DNA from: Actinomycetota bacterium
GTDB taxonomy: Bacteria > Actinomycetota > Acidimicrobiia > IMCC26256 > JAENVU01
Direction: 5' to 3'
Assembly (NCBI GenBank): GCA_016870395.1
Contig: VGBT01000005.1
Span: forward strand, 1-64,000
DNA length: 64,000 nt
How positions within the stretch are numbered: position 1 is the first letter of the stretch; the number at the start of each line of letters is the position of its first letter. Positions 20,720 through 29,336 of this stretch are shown in pieces. The notes beneath the pieces are model-generated. The model did no database searches. It saw nothing but the letters and a program-made list of their open reading frames with translations, and was not told the origin of the DNA. The position numbers and the translations under genes were made by a program.

Positions 20720-21712
20720 TCAGTCGAACTTGACCGCGGAGTACCGCATCAGCTTCTGCCAGCGGTGCTCCGACCGGATGGTGCGGATCGTGCCCGACTT
20801 GGAGCGCATCACCAGGCTCTCGGTGGTGGCACCGTCGCCCCGGTAGCGGACGCCTTTGAGCAGGTCGCCGTCGGAGATGCCGGTGGCCGCGAAGAAGACC
20901 TCCTCGCCCGAGACGAGGTCGGTGGTGGTGAGCACCCGGTTGAGGTCGTAGCCGGCGTCGAGCGCGGCCTTGCGCTCGTCGTCGTTGCGGGGCCAGAGCC
21001 GGCCGATGATCGAGCCGCCGAGGCAGAGTAGCGCGCACGCCGCGGTGACGCCCTCGGGCGTGCCGCCGATGCCGAAGAGGATGTCCGAGCCCGACTCGGG
21101 CCAGGCCACCGAGATCGCCCCGGCGATGTCGCCGTCGGGGATCAGGCGGATGCGCGCACCTGCCTCGCGGCACTCGCGGATGATGCAGGCGTGGCGGTCC
21201 CGTTCGAGGATCACCGCCGTCAGGTCGCGGACCTTCTCACCCTTGGCCTTGGCGACGGCCTCGAGGTTCGCGGCGATCGGGGCGTCGAGGTCGACGACGT
21301 CGGCGGCCTCGGCGCCGACGGCGACCTTGTCCATGTAGACGCACGGGCCGGGGTCGAACATCGTGCCCCGCTCGGCGACCGCGATCACCGAGATCGCGTT
21401 GTTGCGCCCGAGCGAGGTGAGCGTGGTGCCGTCGATCGGGTCGACCGCGATGTCGACGGCCGGGCCACCGGCGCCGATCTCCTCGCCGTTGAACAGCATC
21501 GGGGCCTCGTCCTTCTCGCCCTCGCCGATGACGACGACCCCCTCCATGGGGACGCTGTTGAGCACGAGCCGCATGGCGTCGACCGCGGCGCCGTCGGCGC
21601 CGTTCTTGTCGCCGCGGCCGAACCAGCGACCGGCCGCGAGCGCGGCGGCCTCGGTGGCCCGGGCGAGGTCCATGGCCAGGTTGCGGTCGGGGGCCTGTGG
21701 GGTGGTCTCCAT
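20720..21712 (-). CDS. glpX: Fructose-1,6-bisphosphatase class II (GlpX)
   Basis: This 330-residue metal-dependent phosphatase carries out the gluconeogenic step from fructose 1,6-bisphosphate to fructose 6-phosphate. Motifs include [61 protein letters not shown] and the C-terminal [19 protein letters not shown] (split). The ATG at 21712 is preceded by TAGATT 6 bases upstream. Class II enzymes are the usual FBPase of actinobacteria. Confidence 0.95.
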   Translation of the reverse strand: METTPQAPDRNLAMDLARATEAAALAAGRWFGRGDKNGADGAAVDAMRLVLNSVPMEGVVVIGEGEKDEAPMLFNGEEIGAGGPAVDIAVDPIDGTTLTSLGRNNAISVIAVAERGTMFDPGPCVYMDKVAVGAEAADVVDLDAPIAANLEAVAKAKGEKVRDLTAVILERDRHACIIRECREAGARIRLIPDGDIAGAISVAWPESGSDILFGIGGTPEGVTAACALLCLGGSIIGRLWPRNDDERKAALDAGYDLNRVLTTTDLVSGEEVFFAATGISDGDLLKGVRYRGDGATTESLVMRSKSGTIRTIRSEHRWQKLMRYSAVKFD

Positions 21713-21718
21713 GGCGGA

Positions 21719-21724
21719 AATCTA
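21719..21724 (-). promoter_or_regulatory. glpX -10-like TAGATT, leaderless type
   Basis: On the minus strand the hexamer ends 6 bases before the glpX ATG. No ribosome-binding site is seen. Confidence 0.5.
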
Positions 21725-21869
21725 CCGGCCGGCCGGCCGGTCGACCCCAAGCGGCGCGCGCCTCGTGGCCAAGCGGTCACCCTCCGCGCCGGCCGCTCCG
21801 GACGTCGACCCCCTGGTGGTCCAAACCGTCGTCATGACAGGTTCGGTCACCACCGCCGGGGACGCCGCG

Positions 21870-22067
21870 TCAGTCGACGATGCTCAGGGCGCGGCGGGGG
21901 CAGCGCAGCACCGCGGCCTCGAGGCGCTCGCGCATCGCCTCGGGCGGCGTCTCGTCGAGGAGCTCGAGCACGTCGTCGTCGGTGACGTGGAACACCTCCG
22001 TCGCGATCCCCTCGCACACCGCGTTCGCCTCGCACAGGCCACGGTCCACCACGATGCGCATCGTCAT
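21870..22067 (-). CDS. 3Fe-4S ferredoxin (P450 partner)
   Basis: This 65-residue ferredoxin has three cluster cysteines, two in CEANAVC and one in CPRRAL; the position of the fourth cysteine of 4Fe-4S ferredoxins is not Cys. That pattern is typical of small ferredoxins that feed electrons to actinobacterial cytochromes P450. Its ATG overlaps the stop of the P450 gene (ATGA), which strongly supports a functional pair. The sequence resembles mycobacterial FdxD-type proteins of the cholesterol regulon. Confidence 0.88.
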   Translation of the reverse strand: MTMRIVVDRGLCEANAVCEGIATEVFHVTDDDVLELLDETPPEAMRERLEAAVLRCPRRALSIVD

Positions 22068-23338
22068 GCCTCCTGGGTGAAGACGACGGGAAGGCTAGAC
22101 ACCGTGTGCACGAGCGTGGTGTCGCCGTAGGTGGGTCCGCCACCCTCGGGCACCCGCATGTCGGGGAACCGGCGGGCCAGCTCCTCGAACAGCACTCGGA
22201 TCTCGAGCTTCGCGAGGTTCGCACCCAAGCAGTAGTGCGGGCCGATGCCGAACGCGAGGTGGTCGTTGGGGGAGCGGTCGATGCGCAGCTCGTCGGGAGC
22301 GTCGAAGACCTCCGCGTCGCGGTTGGCCGACTGGTAGAGCATCACGACCTTCTCGCCCTCGCGCACCTTCTCGCCTCGCAGCTCGGTGTCGGCCGTGGCC
22401 GTGCGGGCGAAGGAGATCACCGGCGACACGTAACGGACGATCTCGTCGGGCAGCGTGGCGAGGTGCTCCGGATGGTCGAGCACGAGCTGCCACTGGTCGG
22501 GGAACTCCGCGAACGCGGCCATCCCGCCGCTGATCGCGTTGCGGGTGGTCTCGTTGCCCGCGACGACCAGCAGCACGAGGAACATGATCAGCTCGTCATG
22601 TTGGAGCTCGTCGCTCTGCTCGAGGATCCCCTCCTCGTTCGCGGCGACCAACGCGCTGATGAGGTCGTCGGCGAGGGCGGGCGCGTCGGTGCCCGCCGCG
22701 CCGGCGGCCTTGGCGGCCCGGTAGGCGTCGGTGCGCTCCTTGACGATGCTGCCGACGTGGCCCGTGTACGCGGCGAAGGCCTCCGTCGCGACCAGGATCG
22801 CCGGGTCGTCCGGGTCCATGCGGTCGGCACCGCCCATCATGTCGTCGGACCAGTGCCAGAAGCGGTCGCGGTCCTCGACGGGCAGACCCATCAGCTCCGC
22901 GATGACGATCAGCGGGATCGGCACCGCGATGTCGGAGACGAAGTCGCACTCGCCCCGGGTCGCGATCCGGTCGAGTGTCTCGGCCGTCACCTGCCGGATC
23001 CGACCTTCGAGGTTGCGCACCATCCGCGGCGTGAAGCCCTTGTTGATGAGGCGCCGTCGTTGGGTGTGCTCGGGCTCGTCGAGGCCGATGAGCGACAGGT
23101 CGAGCGACTGCTCGGGGCGGATGCCCTTGCTCGAGCAGAACAGCTCGTTGTCGAGGGAGATGCGCACGACGTCGGCGTGGCGGGAGGCCACCCAGATCTG
23201 GTGGCGCGGGTCCCACGCGATCGGCGTCTCCTCTCGGAGTCGTCGGTAGGCCTCCCACGGACCCTCGCGGAAGAGCGCGGGGCTGACCACGTCGATGTCG
23301 GGGGCGACGAGCGGGCGGCCGTCGACGGCAGCGGTCAC
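22064..23338 (-). CDS. Cytochrome P450, CYP125/CYP142-like
   Basis: This 424-residue soluble P450 has the I-helix oxygen motif VVAGNETTRN, the K-helix ExxR (EIVR) and the haem loop FGIGPHYCLG with Cys370 as iron ligand. Segments such as FCSSKGIRPEQ, RGECDFVSDIA and SPNDHLAFGIG resemble mycobacterial CYP142/CYP125 steroid C26-monooxygenases, though related families also act on branched fatty acids. The start is GTG 23338 after GGAGCACTCC. A KstR-like operator overlaps its -10 region, and it is coupled to a ferredoxin. Substrate assignment is inference. Confidence 0.85.
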   Translation of the reverse strand: MTAAVDGRPLVAPDIDVVSPALFREGPWEAYRRLREETPIAWDPRHQIWVASRHADVVRISLDNELFCSSKGIRPEQSLDLSLIGLDEPEHTQRRRLINKGFTPRMVRNLEGRIRQVTAETLDRIATRGECDFVSDIAVPIPLIVIAELMGLPVEDRDRFWHWSDDMMGGADRMDPDDPAILVATEAFAAYTGHVGSIVKERTDAYRAAKAAGAAGTDAPALADDLISALVAANEEGILEQSDELQHDELIMFLVLLVVAGNETTRNAISGGMAAFAEFPDQWQLVLDHPEHLATLPDEIVRYVSPVISFARTATADTELRGEKVREGEKVVMLYQSANRDAEVFDAPDELRIDRSPNDHLAFGIGPHYCLGANLAKLEIRVLFEELARRFPDMRVPEGGGPTYGDTTLVHTVSSLPVVFTQEA

Positions 23339-23384
23339 GGAGTGCTCCGATCGGCTCGGGGATCCTGCAGGGGCGCAGGCGACA

Positions 23385-23390
23385 ATTCTA
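23385..23390 (-). promoter_or_regulatory. P450 operon -10-like TAGAAT
   Basis: TAGAAT on the minus strand overlaps the first bases of the KstR-like palindrome, so repressor binding would occlude it. The predicted leader is about 40 bases, with a GGAG ribosome-binding site. Confidence 0.4.
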
Positions 23391-23403
23391 GAACGTGTTC
23401 TAG
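23388..23403 (-). promoter_or_regulatory. KstR-like operator CTAGAAC-GT-GTTCTAG
   Basis: This is a perfect inverted repeat with 7-base arms. Its core TAGAACGTGTTCTA fits the published KstR consensus TnnAACnnGTTnnA at every fixed position. It lies about 50 bases before the P450 start. KstR represses cholesterol-catabolism genes in mycobacteria and rhodococci. No kstR gene is recognised in this window. Confidence 0.7.
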
Positions 23404-23453
23404 TGCTGTCGTCGGCGCGGCGGGTAGGGACCTTGGTCCCGAATCCTACCCGG

Positions 23454-24545
23454 TCAGCCCTTCAGTGCCGGGACCACGTGCTCGCCGAGGAGCTCGATCG
23501 AGCGCATCACCGAGGCGTGCGGGATCTTGTACGGGTTGAGCAGGCACAGCAGCAGGTCGCAGTCCGCCGCGTCGTAGCGGGTCGCGATCTCGAGGCAGCG
23601 CTGCGGGTCGCCCACCACGCACGCTCCGGATTCGACCAGGTAGTCGAACGTCAGCAGCGTGAGGTCGAGGTCCTTCAGCATCTCGGCGTAGTCGTAGGTG
23701 CCGAGCGGCTTGCCCTCCCGCCACTCCGCCACCGTGCCGATGTGCCAGAGCGCGGTGCGCACGTACCACTCGAAGGACTCGCGGGCCTCCTCGAACGCCT
23801 GCTCGGTGGTGTCGGCGCAGTGCACCATCGTGAAGGTCGCGGCCGTGGTGTTGGCCACCTTTCCGACGGGCGTCATGCGCATCTGTGCGTCGCGGTACAC
23901 CCCGATGCGCTCGGCGAGCTCCTCGGGCGGCACCCCGATCGTGAAGCTCAGCAGGCCGAGGCCCAGCTCGCCGGCGATCACGTGGCTCGGCTGGCTGCTC
24001 GTGGCGCACCACAGCGGCGGGTGCGGCTGCTGGATCGGCTTGGGGTGCACGTTGCGCGGCGGCACCTGCCAGGTCGGGCCGTCCCACTCGAAGACGTCCT
24101 CGGTCCAGGCCTTGACCACCATGCGCAGCCCCTCCTCCCACTGCTCGCGGGTGAGGTCGGGGTCGACGCCGAAGCCCTCGAGCTCGGCCCGGGTCGACGA
24201 CCGTCCGGTGCCGAACTCGAGCCGGCCGTCGGAGACGAGGTCGACTACCGCCGCGGCCTCGGCCGCGCGCACCGGGTGGTTGTACGGCTTGGGAAGCAGC
24301 CGGACGCCATGACCGATGCGCATCGTCGAGGTCTTCGCCGCGATGGCGCCGTAGAGCGCGTCGGGCGCGGAGCAGTGCGAGTACTCGTCGAGGAAGTGGT
24401 GCTCGACGGTCCAGAACGAGTGGAAGCCGGCCTGCTCGCCGTGCACGGCCTGTTCGATCGTGTTGCGGTACGCGTCGTGCTCGCTGCTCGGGCCCCAGGG
24501 CTTGGGCACCGGGATCTCGTAGAACATCGCGAAGTCCATGCTCAC
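23454..24545 (-). CDS. LLM-class flavin/F420-dependent oxidoreductase
   Basis: This 363-residue luciferase-like monooxygenase has the TIM-barrel pattern of the family: FAMFYEIPVP start, AGFHSFWTVEHHFLDEYS, MRIGHGVRLLPKPYNHPVRAAE (split), GRLEFGTGRSS and VPPEELAERIGVYRD. Members use FMNH2 or F420H2; F420 genes later in this window make F420 possible here. The start is GTG 24545 with AGGAG 6 bases upstream; ATG 24539 is the alternative. Its promoter overlaps the second KstR-like site, and it lies beside a P450 and an SDR, consistent with lipid or steroid side-chain oxidation. Confidence 0.83.
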   Translation of the reverse strand: MSMDFAMFYEIPVPKPWGPSSEHDAYRNTIEQAVHGEQAGFHSFWTVEHHFLDEYSHCSAPDALYGAIAAKTSTMRIGHGVRLLPKPYNHPVRAAEAAAVVDLVSDGRLEFGTGRSSTRAELEGFGVDPDLTREQWEEGLRMVVKAWTEDVFEWDGPTWQVPPRNVHPKPIQQPHPPLWCATSSQPSHVIAGELGLGLLSFTIGVPPEELAERIGVYRDAQMRMTPVGKVANTTAATFTMVHCADTTEQAFEEARESFEWYVRTALWHIGTVAEWREGKPLGTYDYAEMLKDLDLTLLTFDYLVESGACVVGDPQRCLEIATRYDAADCDLLLCLLNPYKIPHASVMRSIELLGEHVVPALKG

Positions 24546-24584
24546 CGCGGGCTCCTGGGTTGACGGCGGGTGACGACGGCGGGG

Positions 24585-24590
24585 AATGTA
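24585..24590 (-). promoter_or_regulatory. LLM gene -10-like TACATT
   Basis: TACATT on the minus strand overlaps the KstR-like site at 24587-24600 and precedes a leader of about 35 bases with an AGGAG ribosome-binding site. Confidence 0.35.
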
Positions 24591-24600
24591 ACGCGTTCTC
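24587..24600 (+). promoter_or_regulatory. Second KstR-like operator, TGTAACGCGTTCTC
   Basis: It matches TnnAACnnGTTnnA except for the final base (C for A), with a perfect AACGCGTT core. It sits in the divergent gap between the LLM gene and the SDR gene, so one bound regulator could control both. Confidence 0.5.
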
Positions 24601-24649
24601 TCAAGTGGCCGGCCGCCGGGGCCGCGCGTTGGACGGCGAGGAGTGCGGG

Positions 24650-25420
24650 ATGGGTCGGCTCGAGGGGAAGGTCGCGGTCGTCACGGGCGCGGCGTCGGGC
24701 ATCGGTGCGGCAACGGCGAGGCGCTTCGCCGTCGAGGGAGCGACGGTGGTCGGATGGGACGCGGTCGGAAGCGACGGCCTCGAGGTCGTCGACGTGCGCG
24801 ACGAGGCCGCCGTAGCGGCCGGTGTCGCGCGGGCCGTCGCGGCGCACGGTCGGGTCGACGCGCTCGTGAACGCGGCCGGCGTCGCGGGCGGCGGGCCGGT
24901 GCACGCCATGGACGCGGCCGAGTGGGAGCGGGTGATCGGCGTGAACCTCACGGGCACCTACCTCACCAACAAGCACGTGATCGCGGCGATGCTGGAGCAG
25001 ACACCCGATGCGCGTGGCCAGCGCGGCTCGATCGTCAACATCGCGAGCATCGAGGGGCTCGAGGGCACCGAGGGTGGCAGCGCGTACAACGCGTCGAAAG
25101 GCGGTGTGGTGATCCTCACCAAGAACCTGGCGATGGACTACGGCCGCCGCGGGGTGCGGGCCAACTGCATCTGTCCGGGCTTCATCGACACGCCGATGAT
25201 GGGCGCGGTGTTCGACATGGCGGGCATGGATCACGTGCGCCGGTCCTTCGTCGAGGCGCACGCGCTCGGCCGCTGCGGCGAGCCCGAGGAGATCGCCGCA
25301 GCGGCGCTCTTCCTCGTGTCGGACGACGCCTCGTTCGTCACCGGGAGCGCGCTGGTGGTCGACGGCGGCTACACCGCGGGCCATCAGCACGGGATCGCCG
25401 CGATGATGGGCCTGGCCTAG
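24650..25420 (+). CDS. Short-chain dehydrogenase/reductase (SDR)
   Basis: This 256-residue classical SDR has the nucleotide-binding [12 protein letters not shown], the NAAGVAG segment, the catalytic Ser in [15 protein letters not shown] with catalytic Tyr and Lys, and the C-terminal [15 protein letters not shown]. The Asp-containing turn after the second strand favours NAD(H), but this is not certain. I start at ATG 24650 because GAGGAG precedes it by 8 bases and the Rossmann fold begins at once; the track's start at 24560 runs through the operator. It is divergent from the LLM gene and shares its KstR-like site. Confidence 0.88.
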   Translation: MGRLEGKVAVVTGAASGIGAATARRFAVEGATVVGWDAVGSDGLEVVDVRDEAAVAAGVARAVAAHGRVDALVNAAGVAGGGPVHAMDAAEWERVIGVNLTGTYLTNKHVIAAMLEQTPDARGQRGSIVNIASIEGLEGTEGGSAYNASKGGVVILTKNLAMDYGRRGVRANCICPGFIDTPMMGAVFDMAGMDHVRRSFVEAHALGRCGEPEEIAAAALFLVSDDASFVTGSALVVDGGYTAGHQHGIAAMMGLA

Positions 25421-25487
25421 CCGACCCCCTGAATGTTCTCGGCCCGATCCGGCTCGCTGTGCGGACGGCAGCGGGCCGAGATCAGAG

Positions 25488-27098
25488 GTGGGCGTGGGAG
25501 ACTGGTCGATCATGGGCGAGCGCGACTTCTCCACGTACTCCGGCACGCCCGTCGAACCCGTCTACGGACCGCCTGAAGCCGAGCGGCCGGGGCAGTGGCC
25601 GTACACGCGTGGGGTCTACCCGGAGATGTACCGCTCCCGGCCGTGGACGATGCGGATGTTCGCCGGGTTCGGAACCCCGGTCGACACGAACCGCCGATTC
25701 AAGGAGCTGCTCGCAGCCGGGGGTGGTGGCCTCTCGACCGCCTTCGACCTGCCGACCCTGATGGGGCGCGACTCCGACGACCCGCTGGCGGCAGGCGAGG
25801 TGGGCAAGTGCGGGGTCGCGATCGACACCGTCTGCGACGTCGAGGACCTCTTTCGCGACATCGAGCTGGGTTCGGTCACCACGTCGATGACGATCAACTC
25901 GCCCGCACCGGTGCTGCTGGCGATGTACGTGACGGCCGCGCAGCGCGCCGGCATCGAGCGCGCGCGCCTGGGTGGCACGCTGCAGAACGACATCCTCAAG
26001 GAGTATCAGGCGCAGAAGGAGTTCGTGTTCCCGCCCCGCCCGTCGATGCGCCTGGTGAGCGACGTCATCCGCTTCTGCGCGGCCGAGATGCCGCGTTGGC
26101 ACTCGGTGTCGATCTCCGGGTATCACATCCGCGAGGCGGGTTCGACTGCGGCCCAGGAACTCGCGTTCACCGTCGGCAACGGCTTTGCCTACGTGGAGGC
26201 CGCACTCGGGTCGGGGCTCGCGGTCGACGACTTCGCGCCGCGCCTCTCCTTCTTCTTCAACGCGCACGTCGACTTTTTCGAGGAGATCGCGAAGTACCGC
26301 GCGGCGCGCCGGATCTGGGCCCGCTGGCTCCGTGACCGCTACGGCGCGAAGGACGAGCGCTCGATGCAGCTTCGCTTCCACGCCCAGACCGCGGGCGTGT
26401 CGCTCACCGCGCAGCAGCCCGAGGTCAATCTGGTGCGCACCGCGATCGAGGCGCTGGCCGGCGTGCTCGGCGGCACGCAGAGCCTCCACACGAATTCCTT
26501 CGACGAGGCCCTGGCCCTGCCCACCGAGAAGGCGGCACGGCTCGCGCTGCGCACCCAACAGGTGATCGCCCACGAGACCCGGGTGACGAACGTGGCGGAC
26601 CCGCTGGGCGGCTCGTGGTACGTGGAGGCGCTCACCGACGAGATGGAGCGTCAGGCGGAGGCGATCTTCGCCCATGTCGAGGCGCGCGGCGGCGGCTCGA
26701 TGCTCGAGGGTGCGCTCGTCGGGATCGAGCAGGGCTGGTACCAGGGCGAGATCGCCCAGGCCGCCTACGACCTGGAGCGCAAGCTCAACGACGGCCGGCA
26801 CGTGCTGGTGGGTGTCACCGACTTCCTGGAGGGCAACGACGAGGTGCCGCCCGAGATCCTCCGGATCGGCCGGGAGGTCGAAGAGGAGCAGTGCAAGCGG
26901 CTTGCGGCGGTGAAGGCGGGTCGGGACGCCGACGCGGTCGACCGGGCGTTGGCCCGGCTGCGCACCGACGCGGCCGATCCGACGGTCAACCTCGTGCCCG
27001 CGCTCCTCGACGCGGCCGCCGACCACGCGACGGTCGGCGAGACCATGGACGCGCTGGCCGACGTCTTCGGCCGCCACCGCGAAGACCCGGTGGTCTGA
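25488..27098 (+). CDS. icmA: Acyl-CoA mutase large subunit, predicted isobutyryl-CoA mutase type (IcmA-like)
   Basis: This 536-residue B12-dependent mutase subunit has the substrate TIM barrel ([45 protein letters not shown]) but no B12-binding domain, so it needs a separate small subunit not present here. Aligned by spacing with methylmalonyl-CoA mutase, Tyr89 becomes Phe58, Arg207 becomes Gln176 and His244 is His213. Phe and Gln at the first two positions are the isobutyryl-CoA mutase signature. The start could be GTG 25488 or ATG 25512. The GTPase chaperone MeaB lies 11 kb away. Other small-acyl mutases remain possible. Confidence 0.82.
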   Translation: MGVGDWSIMGERDFSTYSGTPVEPVYGPPEAERPGQWPYTRGVYPEMYRSRPWTMRMFAGFGTPVDTNRRFKELLAAGGGGLSTAFDLPTLMGRDSDDPLAAGEVGKCGVAIDTVCDVEDLFRDIELGSVTTSMTINSPAPVLLAMYVTAAQRAGIERARLGGTLQNDILKEYQAQKEFVFPPRPSMRLVSDVIRFCAAEMPRWHSVSISGYHIREAGSTAAQELAFTVGNGFAYVEAALGSGLAVDDFAPRLSFFFNAHVDFFEEIAKYRAARRIWARWLRDRYGAKDERSMQLRFHAQTAGVSLTAQQPEVNLVRTAIEALAGVLGGTQSLHTNSFDEALALPTEKAARLALRTQQVIAHETRVTNVADPLGGSWYVEALTDEMERQAEAIFAHVEARGGGSMLEGALVGIEQGWYQGEIAQAAYDLERKLNDGRHVLVGVTDFLEGNDEVPPEILRIGREVEEEQCKRLAAVKAGRDADAVDRALARLRTDAADPTVNLVPALLDAAADHATVGETMDALADVFGRHREDPVV

Positions 27099-27100
27099 CC

Positions 27101-27853
27101 TTGTCGATCGGACTGCTCCACCCGGGTGAGATGGGGGCGGCCGTCGGCGCCGCGCTCGTCGGCAACGGCCACGAGGTGCTGTGGGCGTCCGACGGGCGGA
27201 GTGACGCGACCCGCGCCCGCGCCGAGGCGGCCGGGCTCGTGGACGCGGGCTCGGTGGCCGATCTGAGCCACTCGTGCGCCCTCGTGATCTCGCTGTGCCC
27301 ACCCGAGTTCGCGGTGCGCGTTGCCGACGAGGTGCGCGCCGCGGGGTTCAGCGGGATGCTCGTGGACGCCAACGCGGTCTCACCCGCGACGGCCGCGCGC
27401 ATCGCGCCGACCGTCGACGGTGGGGTGATCGGACCGCCGCCACGCGTTGCCGGTACGACGCGCTGCTACCTCTCGGGGCCGCGCGCCAGGGAGGTCATGG
27501 CGCTGTTCGACGGCTCGGTGCTGGACGCCCGGGTCGTCGACGATCGGATCGGATCCGCGTCGGCGCTCAAGATGGTCTTCGCGGCATATACGAAGGGGGT
27601 CTCCGCGCTCTTGCTGGCATTGCGCGCGACGGCGCGCGCCAACGACGTCGACGAGGCGCTGCTCGACGAGTGGGCGCTCTCGCAGCCGCAGCTGGCCGCC
27701 GTGTGCGAGCTCGCCGAGGCCAACGCCGGCCCGAAGGCCTGGCGGTGGATCGCCGAGATGGAGGAGATCGCGGCCACGTTCGCAGCCGCGGGCCAGCCTG
27801 ACGGGTTCCATCTCGCGGCGGCGGCCGTGTTCCGCTCCATTGCTGAGCGCTGA
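27101..27853 (+). CDS. NAD(P)-dependent 6PGDH/3-hydroxyisobutyrate-dehydrogenase-like protein with DUF1932 domain
   Basis: This 250-residue protein has an N-terminal Rossmann motif (IGLLHPGEMGAAVG), VDANAVSPATAARIA in the place of the substrate-site strand, and a C-terminal helical DUF1932-like domain (SALKMVFAAYTKGVSALLLA). The start is TTG 27101, 3 bases after the mutase stop; there is no in-frame ATG or GTG before the Rossmann strand. Co-transcription with an isobutyryl-CoA-type mutase suggests branched-chain acid metabolism, but the substrate is unknown. Confidence 0.78.
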   Translation: MSIGLLHPGEMGAAVGAALVGNGHEVLWASDGRSDATRARAEAAGLVDAGSVADLSHSCALVISLCPPEFAVRVADEVRAAGFSGMLVDANAVSPATAARIAPTVDGGVIGPPPRVAGTTRCYLSGPRAREVMALFDGSVLDARVVDDRIGSASALKMVFAAYTKGVSALLLALRATARANDVDEALLDEWALSQPQLAAVCELAEANAGPKAWRWIAEMEEIAATFAAAGQPDGFHLAAAAVFRSIAER

Positions 27854-27867
27854 GCCCGAAGTCGGGC
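27854..27867 (+). terminator. Short hairpin between convergent genes
   Basis: GCCCGA-AG-TCGGGC lies directly at the 3' end of the oxidoreductase gene. The two-base loop would open to four, giving a 5-bp stem. It is only a weak terminator candidate. Confidence 0.3.
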
Positions 27868-27902
27868 ACGCAGTCCTTGGGCCGAGTCCGCGACGAGCGC
27901 GG

Positions 27903-28631
27903 TCAGGGCATCGTCGACAACGCGGCGCGCAGCGCGTCGGGGAGTGCGCTCATGGCCGGCAGCCGGCCGGCCGCGGCGGCGACCAGCTCCTCGCCGCTCA
28001 CCACCGCCTGCTCACTTCCTGCGGTGACGCGATAGCCCGACCCCGGCGGCGCCGCCGGCTCGACCGTGACTTCCTTGCCCAGCTCGGCGAGCACGAACCT
28101 GCTGAACCGCGCTCGCCAGGCGAGCCGGTCAGCGGTCTCGTCGGGCGGGATCGGAACACCGAGGTCGTCGGCGTGGGAGGCCAGCTCCTGGGCGACGTGG
28201 AAGGCCTGTAGCCGGACCGGGTAGTCGGGCACCATCGTGGTCATCGTGGCGCCGTCGCGCGCCCGCATGCGCTGCCGGGTCTCGGCGTTGCGGGTCCGCC
28301 AGTGCTCGAGCAACGCGTCGGTGCTCCAGCCGTCGAGCTGGTGGATGCCCCACGCATTGAAGCCGTCGAGGTCGGCGGCACCAGACGCGATGCCACGTTC
28401 GAGGAACACGCCCAGCGTGTCGTCGAGGCAAGCGTGGTGGTAGTCCTCGGTGGACGCGAGGTGGGCGAGCAGGTCGCGGCGGTCCCAGCCGGCGCAACCG
28501 GTGGGTGCGGTCCAGCCGTCGTCGGGGAGCGTCGTGAGGAAGTCGTCGATGCGGGCTGCTTCCCGGTCCTGCTCGGCGTACGGGTCGAGCCCGTCGAGGA
28601 GCTCGAGGGGGAGGTCGGTGCCGGCAGCCAT
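27903..28631 (-). CDS. Mycothiol-dependent maleylpyruvate isomerase (DinB-like) family protein
   Basis: This 242-residue protein has the MDMPI N-terminal four-helix pattern: DPYAEQDREAARIDDFL, WTAPTGCAGWDRRDLLAHLAS with a putative metal His, and QAFHVAQELASHADDLG with a second His pair. The family includes mycothiol-dependent isomerases and transferases of actinobacteria; most members have no known substrate. It stands alone between convergent and divergent neighbours. Start ATG 28631 is the only candidate before the conserved helix. Confidence 0.75.
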   Translation of the reverse strand: MAAGTDLPLELLDGLDPYAEQDREAARIDDFLTTLPDDGWTAPTGCAGWDRRDLLAHLASTEDYHHACLDDTLGVFLERGIASGAADLDGFNAWGIHQLDGWSTDALLEHWRTRNAETRQRMRARDGATMTTMVPDYPVRLQAFHVAQELASHADDLGVPIPPDETADRLAWRARFSRFVLAELGKEVTVEPAAPPGSGYRVTAGSEQAVVSGEELVAAAAGRLPAMSALPDALRAALSTMP

Positions 28632-28671
28632 CGCGCCAGGTTGGCGTTCGATCGTGCCGCGGTCAACCGCC

Positions 28672-28677
28672 TAGCGT
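28672..28677 (+). promoter_or_regulatory. -10-like TAGCGT, leaderless type
   Basis: It ends 6 bases before the GTG at 28684 of the methyltransferase gene and supports that GTG over the ATG two codons later. Confidence 0.45.
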
Positions 28678-28683
28678 CCCGGC

Positions 28684-29301
28684 GTGACCATGGACGCACA
28701 GGCGCTGGCGGTGGCGCGTGCGGTGAAGGGCTTCATGCCCGACGCCGAGGGCCTCGCCTTGCACGAGGCCGGGCTCGACGGTGGGCGGGTCGGACCGCTG
28801 CTCGAGATCGGCTCGTACTGTGGCAAGTCGGCGGTGTACCTGGGCGCGGCGGCGCGCGAGCGCGGCACCGTCCTGTTCTCGATCGACCACCACCACGGCT
28901 CGGAGGAGAACCAGGCGGGCTGGGAGCACCACGACGCGGAGGTGGTCGACCCGCGCACCGGACGGATGGACACGCTGCCGTTCTTCCGGCGCACGATCGA
29001 GGACGCCGACCTCGAGGGAGTGGTGGTGGGGGTGCTCGGCGACTCGCTGACGGTGGGCCGTCACTGGGCGGCCCCGCTCGGGCTGCTGTTCGTCGACGGG
29101 GGCCACGCGCAGGACGTCGCGATGGCCGACTACGAGACCTGGTCGGGGTTCGTCGCGCCCGGCGGGGTGCTCGCGATCCACGACGTGTTCGACGACCCGG
29201 CCGCGGGGGGCCAGGCGCCGTTCCATGTCTGGCAACGTGGGGTGGCCGACGGGTTCAGGCCCCTCGCGACGACCGGCAGCCTCCGCACGCTCCGCCGCTG
29301 A
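28684..29301 (+). CDS. Class I SAM-dependent methyltransferase (Methyltransf_24 type)
   Basis: This 205-residue protein has the SAM-binding motif LLEIGSYCGKSAVYLG, the acidic end of strand 2 in LFSIDHHHGSEEN, and LLFVDGGHAQDVAMADYETW with GGVLAIHDVFDDP, which fits the cephalosporin-hydroxylase or O-methyltransferase-like group. The substrate is unknown. The GTG at 28684 sits 6 bases after TAGCGT. It ends before a long hairpin that separates it from a convergent operon. Confidence 0.8.
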   Translation: MTMDAQALAVARAVKGFMPDAEGLALHEAGLDGGRVGPLLEIGSYCGKSAVYLGAAARERGTVLFSIDHHHGSEENQAGWEHHDAEVVDPRTGRMDTLPFFRRTIEDADLEGVVVGVLGDSLTVGRHWAAPLGLLFVDGGHAQDVAMADYETWSGFVAPGGVLAIHDVFDDPAAGGQAPFHVWQRGVADGFRPLATTGSLRTLRR

Positions 29302-29336
29302 CGCGCTCCACCCACCGACCAGGACCGTCCCCACCC

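Noticed and set aside
21725-21744. CCGG tandem run (ccggccggccggccgg) upstream of glpX
   Set aside because: Short and easily produced by base composition; no clear regulatory meaning.
25431-25440. A third KstR-like site (GAATGTTCTC) before the mutase gene
   Set aside because: Only the right half (GTTCT) fits; the left half is TGA in place of AAC.
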